A DNA stretch of 64,000 nucleotides from CAJQGY01 sp905478015 (GTDB taxonomy: Bacteria > Pseudomonadota > Gammaproteobacteria > Magnimaribacterales > D2472), in assembly GCA_943788365.1 (NCBI GenBank), contig CALSPZ010000001.1, forward strand, positions 124,001-188,000, in the 5' to 3' direction. Under the pieces are notes generated by a model. The model had not been told where the DNA came from. It worked only from the letters and a program-made list of their open reading frames with translations, and searched no databases. The translations under genes were made by a program, and so were the position numbers. Positions 34,671-43,230 of this stretch are shown in pieces. Each line of letters opens with the position of its first letter. Position 1 is the stretch's first letter.

Positions 34671-35324
34671 ATGAATTCAGAAATCAAAGTAGATAAACCA
34701 TCTCCATCATATTTAAAAAATTCAAATAGTGGCGGTTTGTTTGTAGGTTTAATTTATGTACTTGTTTTAATGTCTATCTTACTTCTAGCTTTGTGGCAAA
34801 ACTCAGACATTAAAGATAAAGAAAATTCTCTAAAAATTCTGGATGATCGTATTGCAATACTTGAAGAGCAACTCAGCTTAGTTGATGAAAGTAATATGGA
34901 TTCAATGAGCGGGATTAGCGCTTCTTTACAGTTTTTAGACAAAGAGGTTAGAAAGCTTTGGGATCTTAGTAATAAAAGAAATAAGTTAGATATTAAAAAG
35001 CTCAAAGAGGTTGATGCGAATATAAACTTAGATCTTAAATCTGTTAATTCTCAATTGAAAAATACAATTAATATTTTAGAATTACAAATTGAGGAATTAT
35101 CAAATTTAAAGGGTCAATTCAATTCCTTAAGACAAAGCTATGACAAACTAAGCACACTCCCTCAAGATATCAAATCTTTAGAAACTCAGCTAATATTAAT
35201 CGATGATTCTATCCGGGCTCTTGAGTCTTATAAAAAACAAATTAATCAAACTATGTTCGAAATTCAAACAGAAGTTACAAACCTTAAATCTCTGCCTGAA
35301 ACTGTTTTAATTGATGGCGACTAA
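34671..35324 (+). CDS. Membrane-anchored coiled-coil protein, unknown
   Basis: 217 residues. A soluble 23-residue N terminus, one membrane helix (about 24-43: GLFVGLIYVLVLMSILLLALW) and then a long heptad-rich coiled coil with repeated DDRIAILEEQLSL, VNSQLKNTINILELQIEEL and SLETQLILIDDSIRALES. Topology is cytoplasm to periplasm with a rod-like domain, as in division or envelope-spacing proteins, but I recognise no family. No close operon partner other than the small membrane protein 42 bases downstream. Confidence 0.55.
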   Translation: MNSEIKVDKPSPSYLKNSNSGGLFVGLIYVLVLMSILLLALWQNSDIKDKENSLKILDDRIAILEEQLSLVDESNMDSMSGISASLQFLDKEVRKLWDLSNKRNKLDIKKLKEVDANINLDLKSVNSQLKNTINILELQIEELSNLKGQFNSLRQSYDKLSTLPQDIKSLETQLILIDDSIRALESYKKQINQTMFEIQTEVTNLKSLPETVLIDGD

Positions 35325-35366
35325 ACAGTATTTGACTTTGATAGCGAATAGTAGTTTTATTACTAA

Positions 35367-35579
35367 ATGAATAAGATAGCACTTCAGTTATTTCTAGTAC
35401 TAGCATTCATTCCATTAGCACTTTTGATTGGTTATGGAATTGTTGTATTGGCTCCAATATTTAGTTGTTTTCTAGCCATTAACTCATACAAATTTAACAA
35501 CCATAAAGAAATGTACTTTTGGATGTTCATTGGGTCTTTATCATTTATCTTGGCTTTATATTTGTTAGGTGTTTTATGA
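35367..35579 (+). CDS. Small membrane protein, unknown
   Basis: 70 residues, with two or three predicted membrane helices and no charged domain. Its stop overlaps the start of the DUF4345 protein (ATGA), so the two are translationally coupled. No family recognised. Confidence 0.5.
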   Translation: MNKIALQLFLVLAFIPLALLIGYGIVVLAPIFSCFLAINSYKFNNHKEMYFWMFIGSLSFILALYLLGVL

Positions 35580-35965
35580 TAATTGCAAGGCTAATACTTG
35601 GGCTATGTGGGTTAGCTATGCTTCTAATTGGTTTTTTAACAATTGTTACACCTGACACCAATCATATATACGTTCCTTTTGAAGTAACCTCAGACCCTAT
35701 GGCAATATTTGTTAGAACTTATGGTGGTTTCTTTCTTGCTGCTGGATATTTAACTATTAGATTTATTTACTCTTCTTCAAAAGTTCAAATTGGGAATATT
35801 CTTATCTATATTGTTGGTTGTATGATGGTAGCTAGGCTTTTTAGTTTTATTTATGAGGGTTTTTATAAGCATTCTGTTTATACTTTTCTTACAATGTTAC
35901 TTCTTTTTTCCTGCTTGTATTATTTACAGAAAAAAAGAAGAAATGAAATATCATACGACCTTTAA
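35576..35965 (+). CDS. DUF4345-like membrane protein
   Basis: About 129 residues from the ATG at 35576, which overlaps the previous stop. Four membrane helices with a GLAMLLIGFLTIVTP first helix and RTYGGFFLAAGYLTIRF in the second, the layout of DUF4345 proteins. A second protein of this type lies at 45880. Function unknown. A longer frame exists upstream but would overlap the preceding gene by 60 bases. Confidence 0.6.
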   Translation: MIIARLILGLCGLAMLLIGFLTIVTPDTNHIYVPFEVTSDPMAIFVRTYGGFFLAAGYLTIRFIYSSSKVQIGNILIYIVGCMMVARLFSFIYEGFYKHSVYTFLTMLLLFSCLYYLQKKRRNEISYDL

Positions 35966-36024
35966 TTTAATAAAAATAAACCTTTCCAATACTTATTAAT
36001 AATATATATAATGCCTCTGCGTGT

Positions 36025-36109
36025 GGGGATGTGGTGGAACTGGTAGACACGCTTGGCTTAGAACCAAGTGCCGCAAGGCGTGGGGGTTCGACTCCCTCCA
36101 TCCCTACCA
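36025..36109 (+). tRNA. tRNA-Leu (anticodon TAG)
   Basis: A class II tRNA of 85 bases. Acceptor GGGGATG/CATCCCT, anticodon stem CTTGG/CCAAG with loop CTTAGAA (anticodon TAG, decoding CUN), a long variable arm TGCCGCAAGGCG and T arm GGGGG-TTCGACT-CCCTC, with the CCA encoded. Stands alone between the DUF4345 gene and the Rieske oxygenase gene. Confidence 0.96.
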
Positions 36110-36178
36110 TTTATTATTCTTTGCATATTGCCATAAAAGATATGATTCCAGTTTATAATTAATTTTTTAATAAATTTT

Positions 36179-37327
36179 ATGAAAAAATCTATAAACAGTT
36201 ACTCAAGCAACAATTTTTTAAATGATCCAGAGGCAATTGAAAGAATATTCAATCATATCGATAATGGGACTACAGATCTAGGTAGTGAGATATGGAAAGA
36301 GCCAGTAGAAAATTACTACACCCAAGAACGTTTTGATTTAGAAATTAAACTTTTAAGAAGTTTGCCCATTCCATTTTGCCCATCTGCTGCATTAATTGAA
36401 AATGGTAGCTATATAGCAAGAAGAGCATCTGGAACTCCTCTTTTAGTTGTTAGAGGTGAGGATGGTCAAGTAAGAGCATTCATCAATGCTTGTAGGCATA
36501 GAGGAATGAAGGTTGCAAGTGGAAGTGGTTGTAAGAAGAAAGCTTTTGTGTGCCCTTACCATGCATGGTCATATGCCTTAGATGGCACATTGAAAAATGT
36601 ACCTGGACAAGATGGATTTCCAAACCTAGATAATGCAGAAAATGGTCTCGTTGAGATAAGTGCGGCTGAAAACGGAGGCATAGTCTATGTTCAGCAAGAG
36701 GGAGCAATAGACAATGATTTTTTTAAAAACTCATTTAATTTTTTTGGAGCTAAATCAAAGTTGTTTGATCATGGTGAAGTTACAGATGAAACAAATTGGA
36801 AATTACTCACAGAAACATTATTAGAGGGTTACCATATAAAATCACTTCACAAAAATACGTTTTACCCATATGGCCTAAACAATATCAATATTGTTGAAAC
36901 CGATGGCCCAAACTCAAGAGTTATTTTTCCTTTTAAAAGAATAGAAAAAATTAGAGAGATAGATCCCATTAAAAGAAAGCTCAATGGGGTTGCTACCTCA
37001 GTGTTTCATCTTTTTCCTAATGCAAGCGTTTCCGTTCTATCCAAACATACTAGTCTAACGATAATGGAACCTCTAACTCCTTCAAGTGTGAAAACAATTA
37101 GCTATCTTGTTTTTAACGATAAAGAAGATGGCGAGGGCACAACTCTTGAGGATGCAAAAAGAGATGCCCAATTTGTATATGAGTCAGGTCAGAGTGAAGA
37201 TAGAGAAGCTGCTCGTAAAATCCAAGAGACCGTTACCACAGCTGCTAATACTCATCTCACATTTGGATTTTTTGAAAAAGCAATTGTAAATTTCCATAAG
37301 CACTTAACTTTAAAGATAAAAAAATAG
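36179..37327 (+). CDS. Rieske non-heme iron oxygenase, large subunit
   Basis: 382 residues. The [2Fe-2S] ligands are Cys105/His107 in CRHRGM and Cys125/His128 in CPYHAWSY. The catalytic domain shows LLEGYHIKSLHKNTFYPYG, with the two iron-binding histidines. The family hydroxylates or demethylates aromatic, amine or steroid substrates using an electron-transfer partner; neither substrate nor reductase is evident here. Monocistronic, ending just before the arg promoter. Confidence 0.88.
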   Translation: MKKSINSYSSNNFLNDPEAIERIFNHIDNGTTDLGSEIWKEPVENYYTQERFDLEIKLLRSLPIPFCPSAALIENGSYIARRASGTPLLVVRGEDGQVRAFINACRHRGMKVASGSGCKKKAFVCPYHAWSYALDGTLKNVPGQDGFPNLDNAENGLVEISAAENGGIVYVQQEGAIDNDFFKNSFNFFGAKSKLFDHGEVTDETNWKLLTETLLEGYHIKSLHKNTFYPYGLNNINIVETDGPNSRVIFPFKRIEKIREIDPIKRKLNGVATSVFHLFPNASVSVLSKHTSLTIMEPLTPSSVKTISYLVFNDKEDGEGTTLEDAKRDAQFVYESGQSEDREAARKIQETVTTAANTHLTFGFFEKAIVNFHKHLTLKIKK

Positions 37328-37340
37328 AGTTTTTAACCTG

Positions 37341-37368
37341 TTTACAAAGTTTTATTTATAGATATAAT
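37341..37368 (+). promoter_or_regulatory. Promoter of the arginine operon
   Basis: TTTACA (37341-37346) and a perfect TATAAT (37363-37368) are 16 bases apart. The predicted start is at about 37375, at or next to the ATG of the leader peptide, so the leader would be translated from a leaderless transcript. Confidence 0.8.
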
Positions 37369-37375
37369 CTTTTCG

Positions 37376-37420
37376 ATGATTAACATAAACACACAACCAA
37401 GACGGGTACCGGCAATATAG
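37376..37420 (+). CDS. Arginine leader peptide (14 aa)
   Basis: ATG at 37376 encodes MININTQPRRVPAI and stops at TAG 37418-37420. Two adjacent Arg codons (AGA CGG, 37400-37405) lie just before the attenuator stems. It begins at the predicted transcription start of an arginine biosynthesis operon and ends inside the first competing stem, as expected for an attenuation control peptide. Confidence 0.8.
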   Translation: MININTQPRRVPAI

Positions 37421-37471
37421 CTGGGTCTCTTCTATTGTGAATTAGACCCAGCTTGTGCTGGGTTTTTTTTT
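37409..37471 (+). promoter_or_regulatory. Transcription attenuator of the arginine operon
   Basis: Four segments can pair in alternative ways. Segment 1 CCGGC (37409-37413) pairs with segment 2 GCTGG (37420-37424) around a 6-base loop. Segment 2 extended, AGCTGGGTCT (37419-37428), is perfectly complementary to segment 3 AGACCCAGCT (37444-37453), giving a 10-bp antiterminator. Segment 3 CCCAGC (37447-37452) pairs with segment 4 GCTGGG (37457-37462), followed by nine T: an intrinsic terminator. A ribosome stalled at the Arg codons would mask segment 1 and favour the antiterminator. Confidence 0.85.
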
Positions 37472-37489
37472 ATTTAAATAAAGGTAATT

Positions 37490-38494
37490 ATGAAAAATTT
37501 TATTTCTACACAAGATTGGTCAAAGTCTGACTTGCAAGATATTTTAGATTATGCAAAAGAATTAAAAGTTAATAAGTTCCAAAATAATTTAAAAAATAAA
37601 TCTGTAGCTTTATTGTTTTTTAATCCATCAATGAGAACTAGAACAAGTTTTGAGATTGGCATTCAGGAGATGGGTGGTCTTGCAGTAGTGCTTCATCCTG
37701 GAAAAGATGCTTGGCCAATTGAATTTAAGTTAAATGAGGTTATGGATGGAGAGACCGAAGAGCACATTATTGAAGTTGCTAAAGTACTATCTTCATATTG
37801 TGACCTTATAGCAATAAGGGCATTTCCTAAATTTAGAAACTTAGAAGACGATCTGTCTGATAATGTTATTAATAGTTTTGCTAAATACGCCTCTGTTCCA
37901 GTTGTTAATATGGAAACAATTACACATCCATGTCAGGAGCTTGCCCATATTTTAACAATGCAAGAAGAATTAGGAGATCTCTCTGGCAAAGATTATTTAC
38001 TCACTTGGACATATCATCCAAAACCACTGAATACAGCAGTTGCAAACTCATCAATATTAATTGCTAGTAAATTTGGAATGAACGTAAAATTACTTTGTCC
38101 AAGTAAAGACTATTTACTTCATGATAGTTACACAAACCAAGCTAAAGAAAATTGTAAAGTAAACGGGGCTTCATTCGAGGTTACGCACGATATTAGCCAA
38201 GGCTATAAAGATGCTGACATTGTTTACGCAAAAAGCTGGGGGTCTCTGAATTATTATGGAAATCCTCAAGAAGAAAAGCTCATAAGAGATCAATACAAAC
38301 ATTTTATTGTTGATGAAGAAAAAATGGCGATGACTAACAATGCAAAATTTAGCCACTGTCTTCCTCTAAGACGAAATATTAAGGCTACCGATGGAGTCAT
38401 GGATTCTGATTACTGCGTAGCTATTCAAGAAGCAGAAAATAGAATGCATGTGCAAAAATCATTATTAACAAAATTATTAAAGGAAGAGAAATGA
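37490..38494 (+). CDS. argF': N-acetylornithine carbamoyltransferase
   Basis: 334 residues, closely matching the Xanthomonas acetylornithine transcarbamylase from memory: FFNPSMRTRTSFE (44-56), PGKDAWPIEF with Glu78 in the position that marks acetylornithine enzymes, HPCQELAHIL, LTWTYHPKPLNTAVANS and FSHCLPLRRNIKATD. It makes N-acetylcitrulline from N-acetylornithine and carbamoyl phosphate, in place of the usual ornithine transcarbamylase. First gene of the operon, 19 bases after the attenuator T tract, and overlapping argG by 4 bases. Confidence 0.93.
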   Translation: MKNFISTQDWSKSDLQDILDYAKELKVNKFQNNLKNKSVALLFFNPSMRTRTSFEIGIQEMGGLAVVLHPGKDAWPIEFKLNEVMDGETEEHIIEVAKVLSSYCDLIAIRAFPKFRNLEDDLSDNVINSFAKYASVPVVNMETITHPCQELAHILTMQEELGDLSGKDYLLTWTYHPKPLNTAVANSSILIASKFGMNVKLLCPSKDYLLHDSYTNQAKENCKVNGASFEVTHDISQGYKDADIVYAKSWGSLNYYGNPQEEKLIRDQYKHFIVDEEKMAMTNNAKFSHCLPLRRNIKATDGVMDSDYCVAIQEAENRMHVQKSLLTKLLKEEK

Positions 38495-39684
38495 AAAAAA
38501 TTGTTTTAGCATTTTCAGGCGGACTAGATACAAGTTTTTGTGTTCCATATTTACTTGAAAAAGGCTTCGAGGTCCACACTATTTTTATTAATACTGGGGG
38601 AACATCATTGCAAGAACAGGAATTAATAACAAAAAGAGCCCTAGAGCTTGGCGCAAAAAAGCATGTTAATAAAAATATAGACAAGCTTTTATGGAAGGAG
38701 ATTATTAAACCTCTAATTTGGTCAGGTTCTTTATATCAAGATAGATATCCAGCCCTTTGTTCTGATAGGTATTTAATAGTTAAAGAAGCTGTCTCTTTAT
38801 GTAAAAAATTAAAGACTAAAAATATTGCGCATGGATGCACGGGAATGGGTAATGACCAGGTCAGGTTCGATCTGTCTATTCAAGCTCTTGGAAATTTTAA
38901 AACTATCACTCCCATTAGAGAAATTCAAAACATTACTAAGGATGTTAGGGAGTATGAAAAGAACTATCTTATTGAAAGAGGTTTTAAAGTTTCATCTTTA
39001 AGTTCTAAATATAGCGTAAATGAAAATATTATGGGTGCCACAGTTTCAGGCTCTGAAATAGATGAATGGAATCAACCATCTGATCAAAGTTATATATTAT
39101 GTAGAAAGCCAAGTGAGTATCCAAAGAAAGATAAAAAAATAACAATTGATTTTGTAAGAGGTGAGGCCAAAAAAGTTAATGGCAAGGCCTTAAATGGACC
39201 AGATCTCTTAAGAAATTTAAATGTATTAGGCGGCAATTATGGTGTAGGAAGGGAGATTTTTACTGGAGATACAATTATAGGAATCAAAGGTAGAATTTTA
39301 TTTGAAGCTCCAGGTATAACAATCCTTCAGAAAGCTCATAAAGCGCTTGAAGAAATAGTTTTCACAGATAAGCAGAACCACTTTAAGCCTACTATTGGAA
39401 AAAAATGGGTGGAATTAGTCTATAGCGGGTTCTATTTTGATCCATTATCTAGAAACCTTGAGAACTTTCTTGAAGATATTCAATCTTCTGTTAGTGGAAC
39501 AGTGGAGATTAATTTAACCGCTGGAAGGGCTGATGCTGTTGGAGTAGATGCAAAAAAGAAGCTTGTCAAAAGTGATGCAGTTTATGCTCAATCAGCATCT
39601 TGGACTTCAGACGAATCAACTGGGTTCATAAAGCTACTCGGTCAGAGTACGGCAACATGGGCAGATGTTAATAAAAATAAATAA
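38491..39684 (+). CDS. argG: Argininosuccinate synthase
   Basis: 397 residues. The ATP-binding P-loop AFSGGLDTSFCV is at the N terminus; HGCTGMGNDQVRFD and TPIREI further in match the N-type PP-loop synthases. It condenses citrulline and aspartate. The sequence resembles the divergent Xanthomonas-type ArgG. Starts in a 4-base overlap with the carbamoyltransferase gene and shares one base with the next gene. Confidence 0.93.
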   Translation: MKKIVLAFSGGLDTSFCVPYLLEKGFEVHTIFINTGGTSLQEQELITKRALELGAKKHVNKNIDKLLWKEIIKPLIWSGSLYQDRYPALCSDRYLIVKEAVSLCKKLKTKNIAHGCTGMGNDQVRFDLSIQALGNFKTITPIREIQNITKDVREYEKNYLIERGFKVSSLSSKYSVNENIMGATVSGSEIDEWNQPSDQSYILCRKPSEYPKKDKKITIDFVRGEAKKVNGKALNGPDLLRNLNVLGGNYGVGREIFTGDTIIGIKGRILFEAPGITILQKAHKALEEIVFTDKQNHFKPTIGKKWVELVYSGFYFDPLSRNLENFLEDIQSSVSGTVEINLTAGRADAVGVDAKKKLVKSDAVYAQSASWTSDESTGFIKLLGQSTATWADVNKNK

Positions 39685-40991
39685 TGAATAAGACCCATAC
39701 AAAAAATACTTTCATAAAACTTCTCAGCGGTATGAGTAGTGAGAAGGAAATAAGAAAATATATAGAAAGGTTTTCTTCTGATGATTATAGGTTTGCACTA
39801 ATTAAGGTTGGCGGAGCAATACTTAAAAATGACGTAGATAATTTAATTTCTTCAATAGGGTTTCTTAATGAAGTTGGCCTTATACCTATTATTGTGCATG
39901 GCGCCGGACCTATGCTCAGCGAAGAGCTTGAAAGAAAAAAAATTGATTTTTCTTTTATAGATGGACAAAGGGTAAGTTCTGAAAAGGTTTTAAAGACTGC
40001 AGTAAAAGTTTTTACTGATGAAAATAATAATTTAGTTGAGTTGCTAAATAGGAACAATATTAATGCTATTTCATTTACAGATAATATTTTTAGCTGTGAG
40101 ATAAGTAATGATAGATTGGGTTTTGTAGGAGATGTTAAAGGTGTAGAAATCACCAAGATTAAAGAAGCCATAAGAAAAGGGCTTATTCCTGTAATATCGC
40201 CTTTAGGCAAAACGGAAAGTATGCAGCATGTAAATATAAATGCTGACATGGCAACAATGGCGCTAGCTAAATCAATCATGCCTGATAAAGTTATTTTTCT
40301 CTCTGAAGTTGGTGGAATATTTAATGAAAATAATCAATTAATCACCAATATAAATATCAATGATGATTATGAGCAATTAATGAAAGAAAGCTGGTTGCAT
40401 TCAGGAATGAAATTAAAACTTCAGCAAATAAAATTATTAACTGATATTTTGCCGTCTAAAAGCTCTGTATCAATAACTACTCCCCTCCATTTAAGTAAAG
40501 AACTATTCACTGATGCCGGTTCTGGAACTTTAGTTAAAGCTGGCCATAGCATAAGCACCTTTAAGTCAGTCGATCAGGATCAAACCATAACCTTAAAAAA
40601 TATCTTAGAATCATCTTTTAATGGCAGTCTTATTGAAGACTATTTTAAAAATGGAGCGAAGAGTTACTTAATTAGTGACTGTGCTAGGTCTGCAATTGTG
40701 TTATCAAATGACCATAAAGTGACTTATATGGATAAATTTTCAGTAATTCCATCTGCAAAGGGCGAGGGTCTTGGCAATGCAATGTGGAAGAAAATGATTA
40801 AAGAAAACAAGAAGATTTTTTGGAGATCTAAGTCTTCAAATACCATAAATAAATTTTATAAAGATGCTGCTGATGGGTTTCAAAAAATAGGTAAATGGCA
40901 TGTTTTTTGGATAGGAATAGATGATTTAGATGAATTGATATCTTGTATAGAGTTTGCATCAAAACAACCTAGGACAATTATTTATGATTAA
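39684..40991 (+). CDS. argB/argA: Bifunctional N-acetylglutamate kinase/synthase
   Basis: 435 residues. Residues about 30-280 form an amino-acid-kinase domain (ALIKVGGAIL, PIIVHGAGPML, HVNINADMATMALA, VIFLSEVGGIF); the last 150 residues form a GNAT N-acetyltransferase domain (SVIPSAKGEGLGNAMWKKMI). This is the NAGS-K fusion known from Xanthomonas and related groups. It provides the first two steps of arginine synthesis in one protein and is normally the arginine-inhibited step. The end overlaps argC by 8 bases. Confidence 0.9.
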   Translation: MNKTHTKNTFIKLLSGMSSEKEIRKYIERFSSDDYRFALIKVGGAILKNDVDNLISSIGFLNEVGLIPIIVHGAGPMLSEELERKKIDFSFIDGQRVSSEKVLKTAVKVFTDENNNLVELLNRNNINAISFTDNIFSCEISNDRLGFVGDVKGVEITKIKEAIRKGLIPVISPLGKTESMQHVNINADMATMALAKSIMPDKVIFLSEVGGIFNENNQLITNININDDYEQLMKESWLHSGMKLKLQQIKLLTDILPSKSSVSITTPLHLSKELFTDAGSGTLVKAGHSISTFKSVDQDQTITLKNILESSFNGSLIEDYFKNGAKSYLISDCARSAIVLSNDHKVTYMDKFSVIPSAKGEGLGNAMWKKMIKENKKIFWRSKSSNTINKFYKDAADGFQKIGKWHVFWIGIDDLDELISCIEFASKQPRTIIYD

Positions 40992-41925
40992 AAATTTTAA
41001 TATTGCTCTTCTTGGTGGAAGAGGTTACGTGGGCCAGGAAATAGTAAAGCTAATCAATGATCATCCTAACTTCCTATTGAAGCAAGCCTTCTCCTCCAGC
41101 TCCTCTGGGGATAAGGTGCCCAACTATACAAAGAATAAAAATTTATCATACTCATTACTTTCAACTAACAATATGGATCTTAAAAATATTGATATTGTAA
41201 TTTTAGCCTTACCAAATAACGAGTCATATAAATATGTAGAAACTATCAGAAAGGTTTCTTCAACCATAATTATCTTAGATTTAAGTTCTGATCATAGATT
41301 TGAAGATAGATGGGCATATAGAGTCCCAGAAGTGCATGATCATGATCTTAATGTAAATATATCTAATCCTGGTTGCTATGCAACTGCTATGCAGCTATCA
41401 GTAGCTCCAATTATAAATCTTGTAAAAGATAAATTAGTTGCGGTAGGTATCTCAGGATTCAGTGGGGCTGGATCATCTCCAAATGATAAAAATGATTCTA
41501 AAAATCTTGCTAATAATATTATTCCTTACAAATTAACCAATCATATTCATGAGAGAGAGGTGAGAGTGCATGGGTATAGCAAAACATTTTTTAGTCCTCA
41601 TGTAGCTAATTTTTTTAGAGGTATTTTAATTACATCGCATATACAGATTTCAAGAGAAATAGAATTAATAGAATTGATAAAACTTTATAAAGATTATTAC
41701 AAAGAAAAAAACCTTGTAAGCGTGATTGAAGCTGAGCCTATGATAAATAATGTTGCAAAAACCCACCAAGCAATTATTGGAGGTTTTTCTATCGATAAAT
41801 CAAAAAGAAATATAACAATATGTTGTGTTATAGACAATCTCCTTAAAGGTGCGGCAACTCAGGCAATACAAAACTTAAATATCTCATGTAATCTTAATAA
41901 TCTAACAGGAATTAAATATGACTAA
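40984..41925 (+). CDS. argC: N-acetyl-gamma-glutamyl-phosphate reductase
   Basis: About 313 residues from the ATG at 40984 (MIKNFNIALLGGRGYVGQE), which gives the Rossmann motif at the very N terminus; a longer frame upstream lies inside the previous gene. The catalytic Cys is in SNPGCYATAMQLS, and HIHEREV is the substrate-binding His/Arg region. It makes N-acetylglutamate semialdehyde. Overlaps argH by 8 bases. Confidence 0.93.
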   Translation: MIKNFNIALLGGRGYVGQEIVKLINDHPNFLLKQAFSSSSSGDKVPNYTKNKNLSYSLLSTNNMDLKNIDIVILALPNNESYKYVETIRKVSSTIIILDLSSDHRFEDRWAYRVPEVHDHDLNVNISNPGCYATAMQLSVAPIINLVKDKLVAVGISGFSGAGSSPNDKNDSKNLANNIIPYKLTNHIHEREVRVHGYSKTFFSPHVANFFRGILITSHIQISREIELIELIKLYKDYYKEKNLVSVIEAEPMINNVAKTHQAIIGGFSIDKSKRNITICCVIDNLLKGAATQAIQNLNISCNLNNLTGIKYD

Positions 41926-43201
41926 AAAAATATGGAATACTAATTCGGAAGTCCCATCTTCAGAAATTAGCTTATTTTTAGCTGCAGAGGATATTGAGCT
42001 TGATAGATCATTATTGTTATATGATATTGATGCAACATCTGCTCACATTAAAGCACTTTGCAATATTGGATTAATAAAGAAAGGCGAATTAACCAAGTTA
42101 TTAAGATCCCTAAAAAAGTTAAAAAAGGATTACCTGTCTAATAATTTTATTCTTACTGACGAATACGAGGACTGTCATTCAGCAATAGAATTTTTTCTTA
42201 CAGAAGCTCATGGTGACTTAGGAAAAAAAGTTCATACAGGAAGGAGCAGAAATGATCAGGTTGCTGTTGCTATGAGACTCTTTGCTAAAGATAAGTTAAA
42301 AGAATTAAATAGCTTAAATAAAAAGATCGCTACCTCTTTCTTGGATATGGCTATTAAACATGAAAATATTCCCATGCCAGGCTATACACACCTTCAAAGA
42401 GCCATGCCATCTTCATGGGGCCTTTGGTTTTCTGCTTATGCTGAATCATTTATTGATAATCATGATCTTATAAATGCTACATATAATTGGATAGATTCCA
42501 ATCCGCTTGGAACTGCTGCAGGCTATGGTGTAAATCTCCCACTAGACAGGGAGTTTACTAAAGATGATTTAGATTTTAGTAGATTGCAGCTAAATAGTAT
42601 GTATGTTCAGAATAGTAGAGGTAAATATGAAACACAAATTCTTAGTGCAATTAAACAGCCTATGATGGATATTAGAAAATTTTCTTGGGATATGAGTTTA
42701 TTCTTATCTCAAGAATTTAACCTTTTATCAATTGATACAAAGTATTCAACAGGATCATCAATCATGCCCAATAAGCACAACCCTGATGTTATTGAGATCA
42801 TGAGAGCAAATTATTCAATAATAGCTGGTTATGCATCTGAACTAGAAAACCTAATATCACTTCCCAGTGGATATCATAGAGACCTTCAACTAACTAAGAG
42901 GAGTCTAGTTAGAGGGTTTGATATTGCTATCAAAACTATGAGCATCCTTCCAAATCTCATTAAAAGTATAGATATTAATAAAGCACAATCACTAAAATTT
43001 ATTGATGATGATATGAGAATGACTGATAAAGTTTATGATCTAGTTTCCAAAGGAGTGGCTTTTAGAGATGCTTACAATAGCATTAAGAGCTCTAAAAATG
43101 AAAAAGGAGCAATATCCTCTAAACCAATGAATTCATCACCAGGTTCACCAGGAAATTTAAATTTAAAAGATCTTATAAAAAGACTCAAAAAGCAAAAGTA
43201 A
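41918..43201 (+). CDS. argH: Argininosuccinate lyase
   Basis: 427 residues of the fumarase/aspartase superfamily: VHTGRSRNDQVA near the N terminus, PGYTHLQRAMPSSWG in the middle and the signature GSSIMPNKHNPD. It is a little shorter than the usual 460. It catalyses the last step, giving arginine and fumarate. Last gene of the operon; argE-type deacetylase, argD and argJ are not in the window, so the acetyl group must be removed by an enzyme encoded elsewhere. Confidence 0.95.
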   Translation: MTKKIWNTNSEVPSSEISLFLAAEDIELDRSLLLYDIDATSAHIKALCNIGLIKKGELTKLLRSLKKLKKDYLSNNFILTDEYEDCHSAIEFFLTEAHGDLGKKVHTGRSRNDQVAVAMRLFAKDKLKELNSLNKKIATSFLDMAIKHENIPMPGYTHLQRAMPSSWGLWFSAYAESFIDNHDLINATYNWIDSNPLGTAAGYGVNLPLDREFTKDDLDFSRLQLNSMYVQNSRGKYETQILSAIKQPMMDIRKFSWDMSLFLSQEFNLLSIDTKYSTGSSIMPNKHNPDVIEIMRANYSIIAGYASELENLISLPSGYHRDLQLTKRSLVRGFDIAIKTMSILPNLIKSIDINKAQSLKFIDDDMRMTDKVYDLVSKGVAFRDAYNSIKSSKNEKGAISSKPMNSSPGSPGNLNLKDLIKRLKKQK

Positions 43202-43206
43202 CTTTT

Positions 43207-43230
43207 ATAGGTTAATATTATTTAACCTAT
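43207..43230. repeat. Inverted repeat between argH and the MFS gene
   Basis: ATAGGTTAA (43207-43215) and TTAACCTAT (43222-43230) are perfect complements around a 6-base loop. The right arm includes the first two bases of the MFS start codon. It has no T tract, so it is not a standard terminator. Confidence 0.7.

Noticed and set aside
39785..40279. A 164-codon open frame on the minus strand inside argB/argA
   Set aside because: It is antisense to strongly conserved kinase motifs; its composition (serine- and leucine-rich) is that of a shadow frame.
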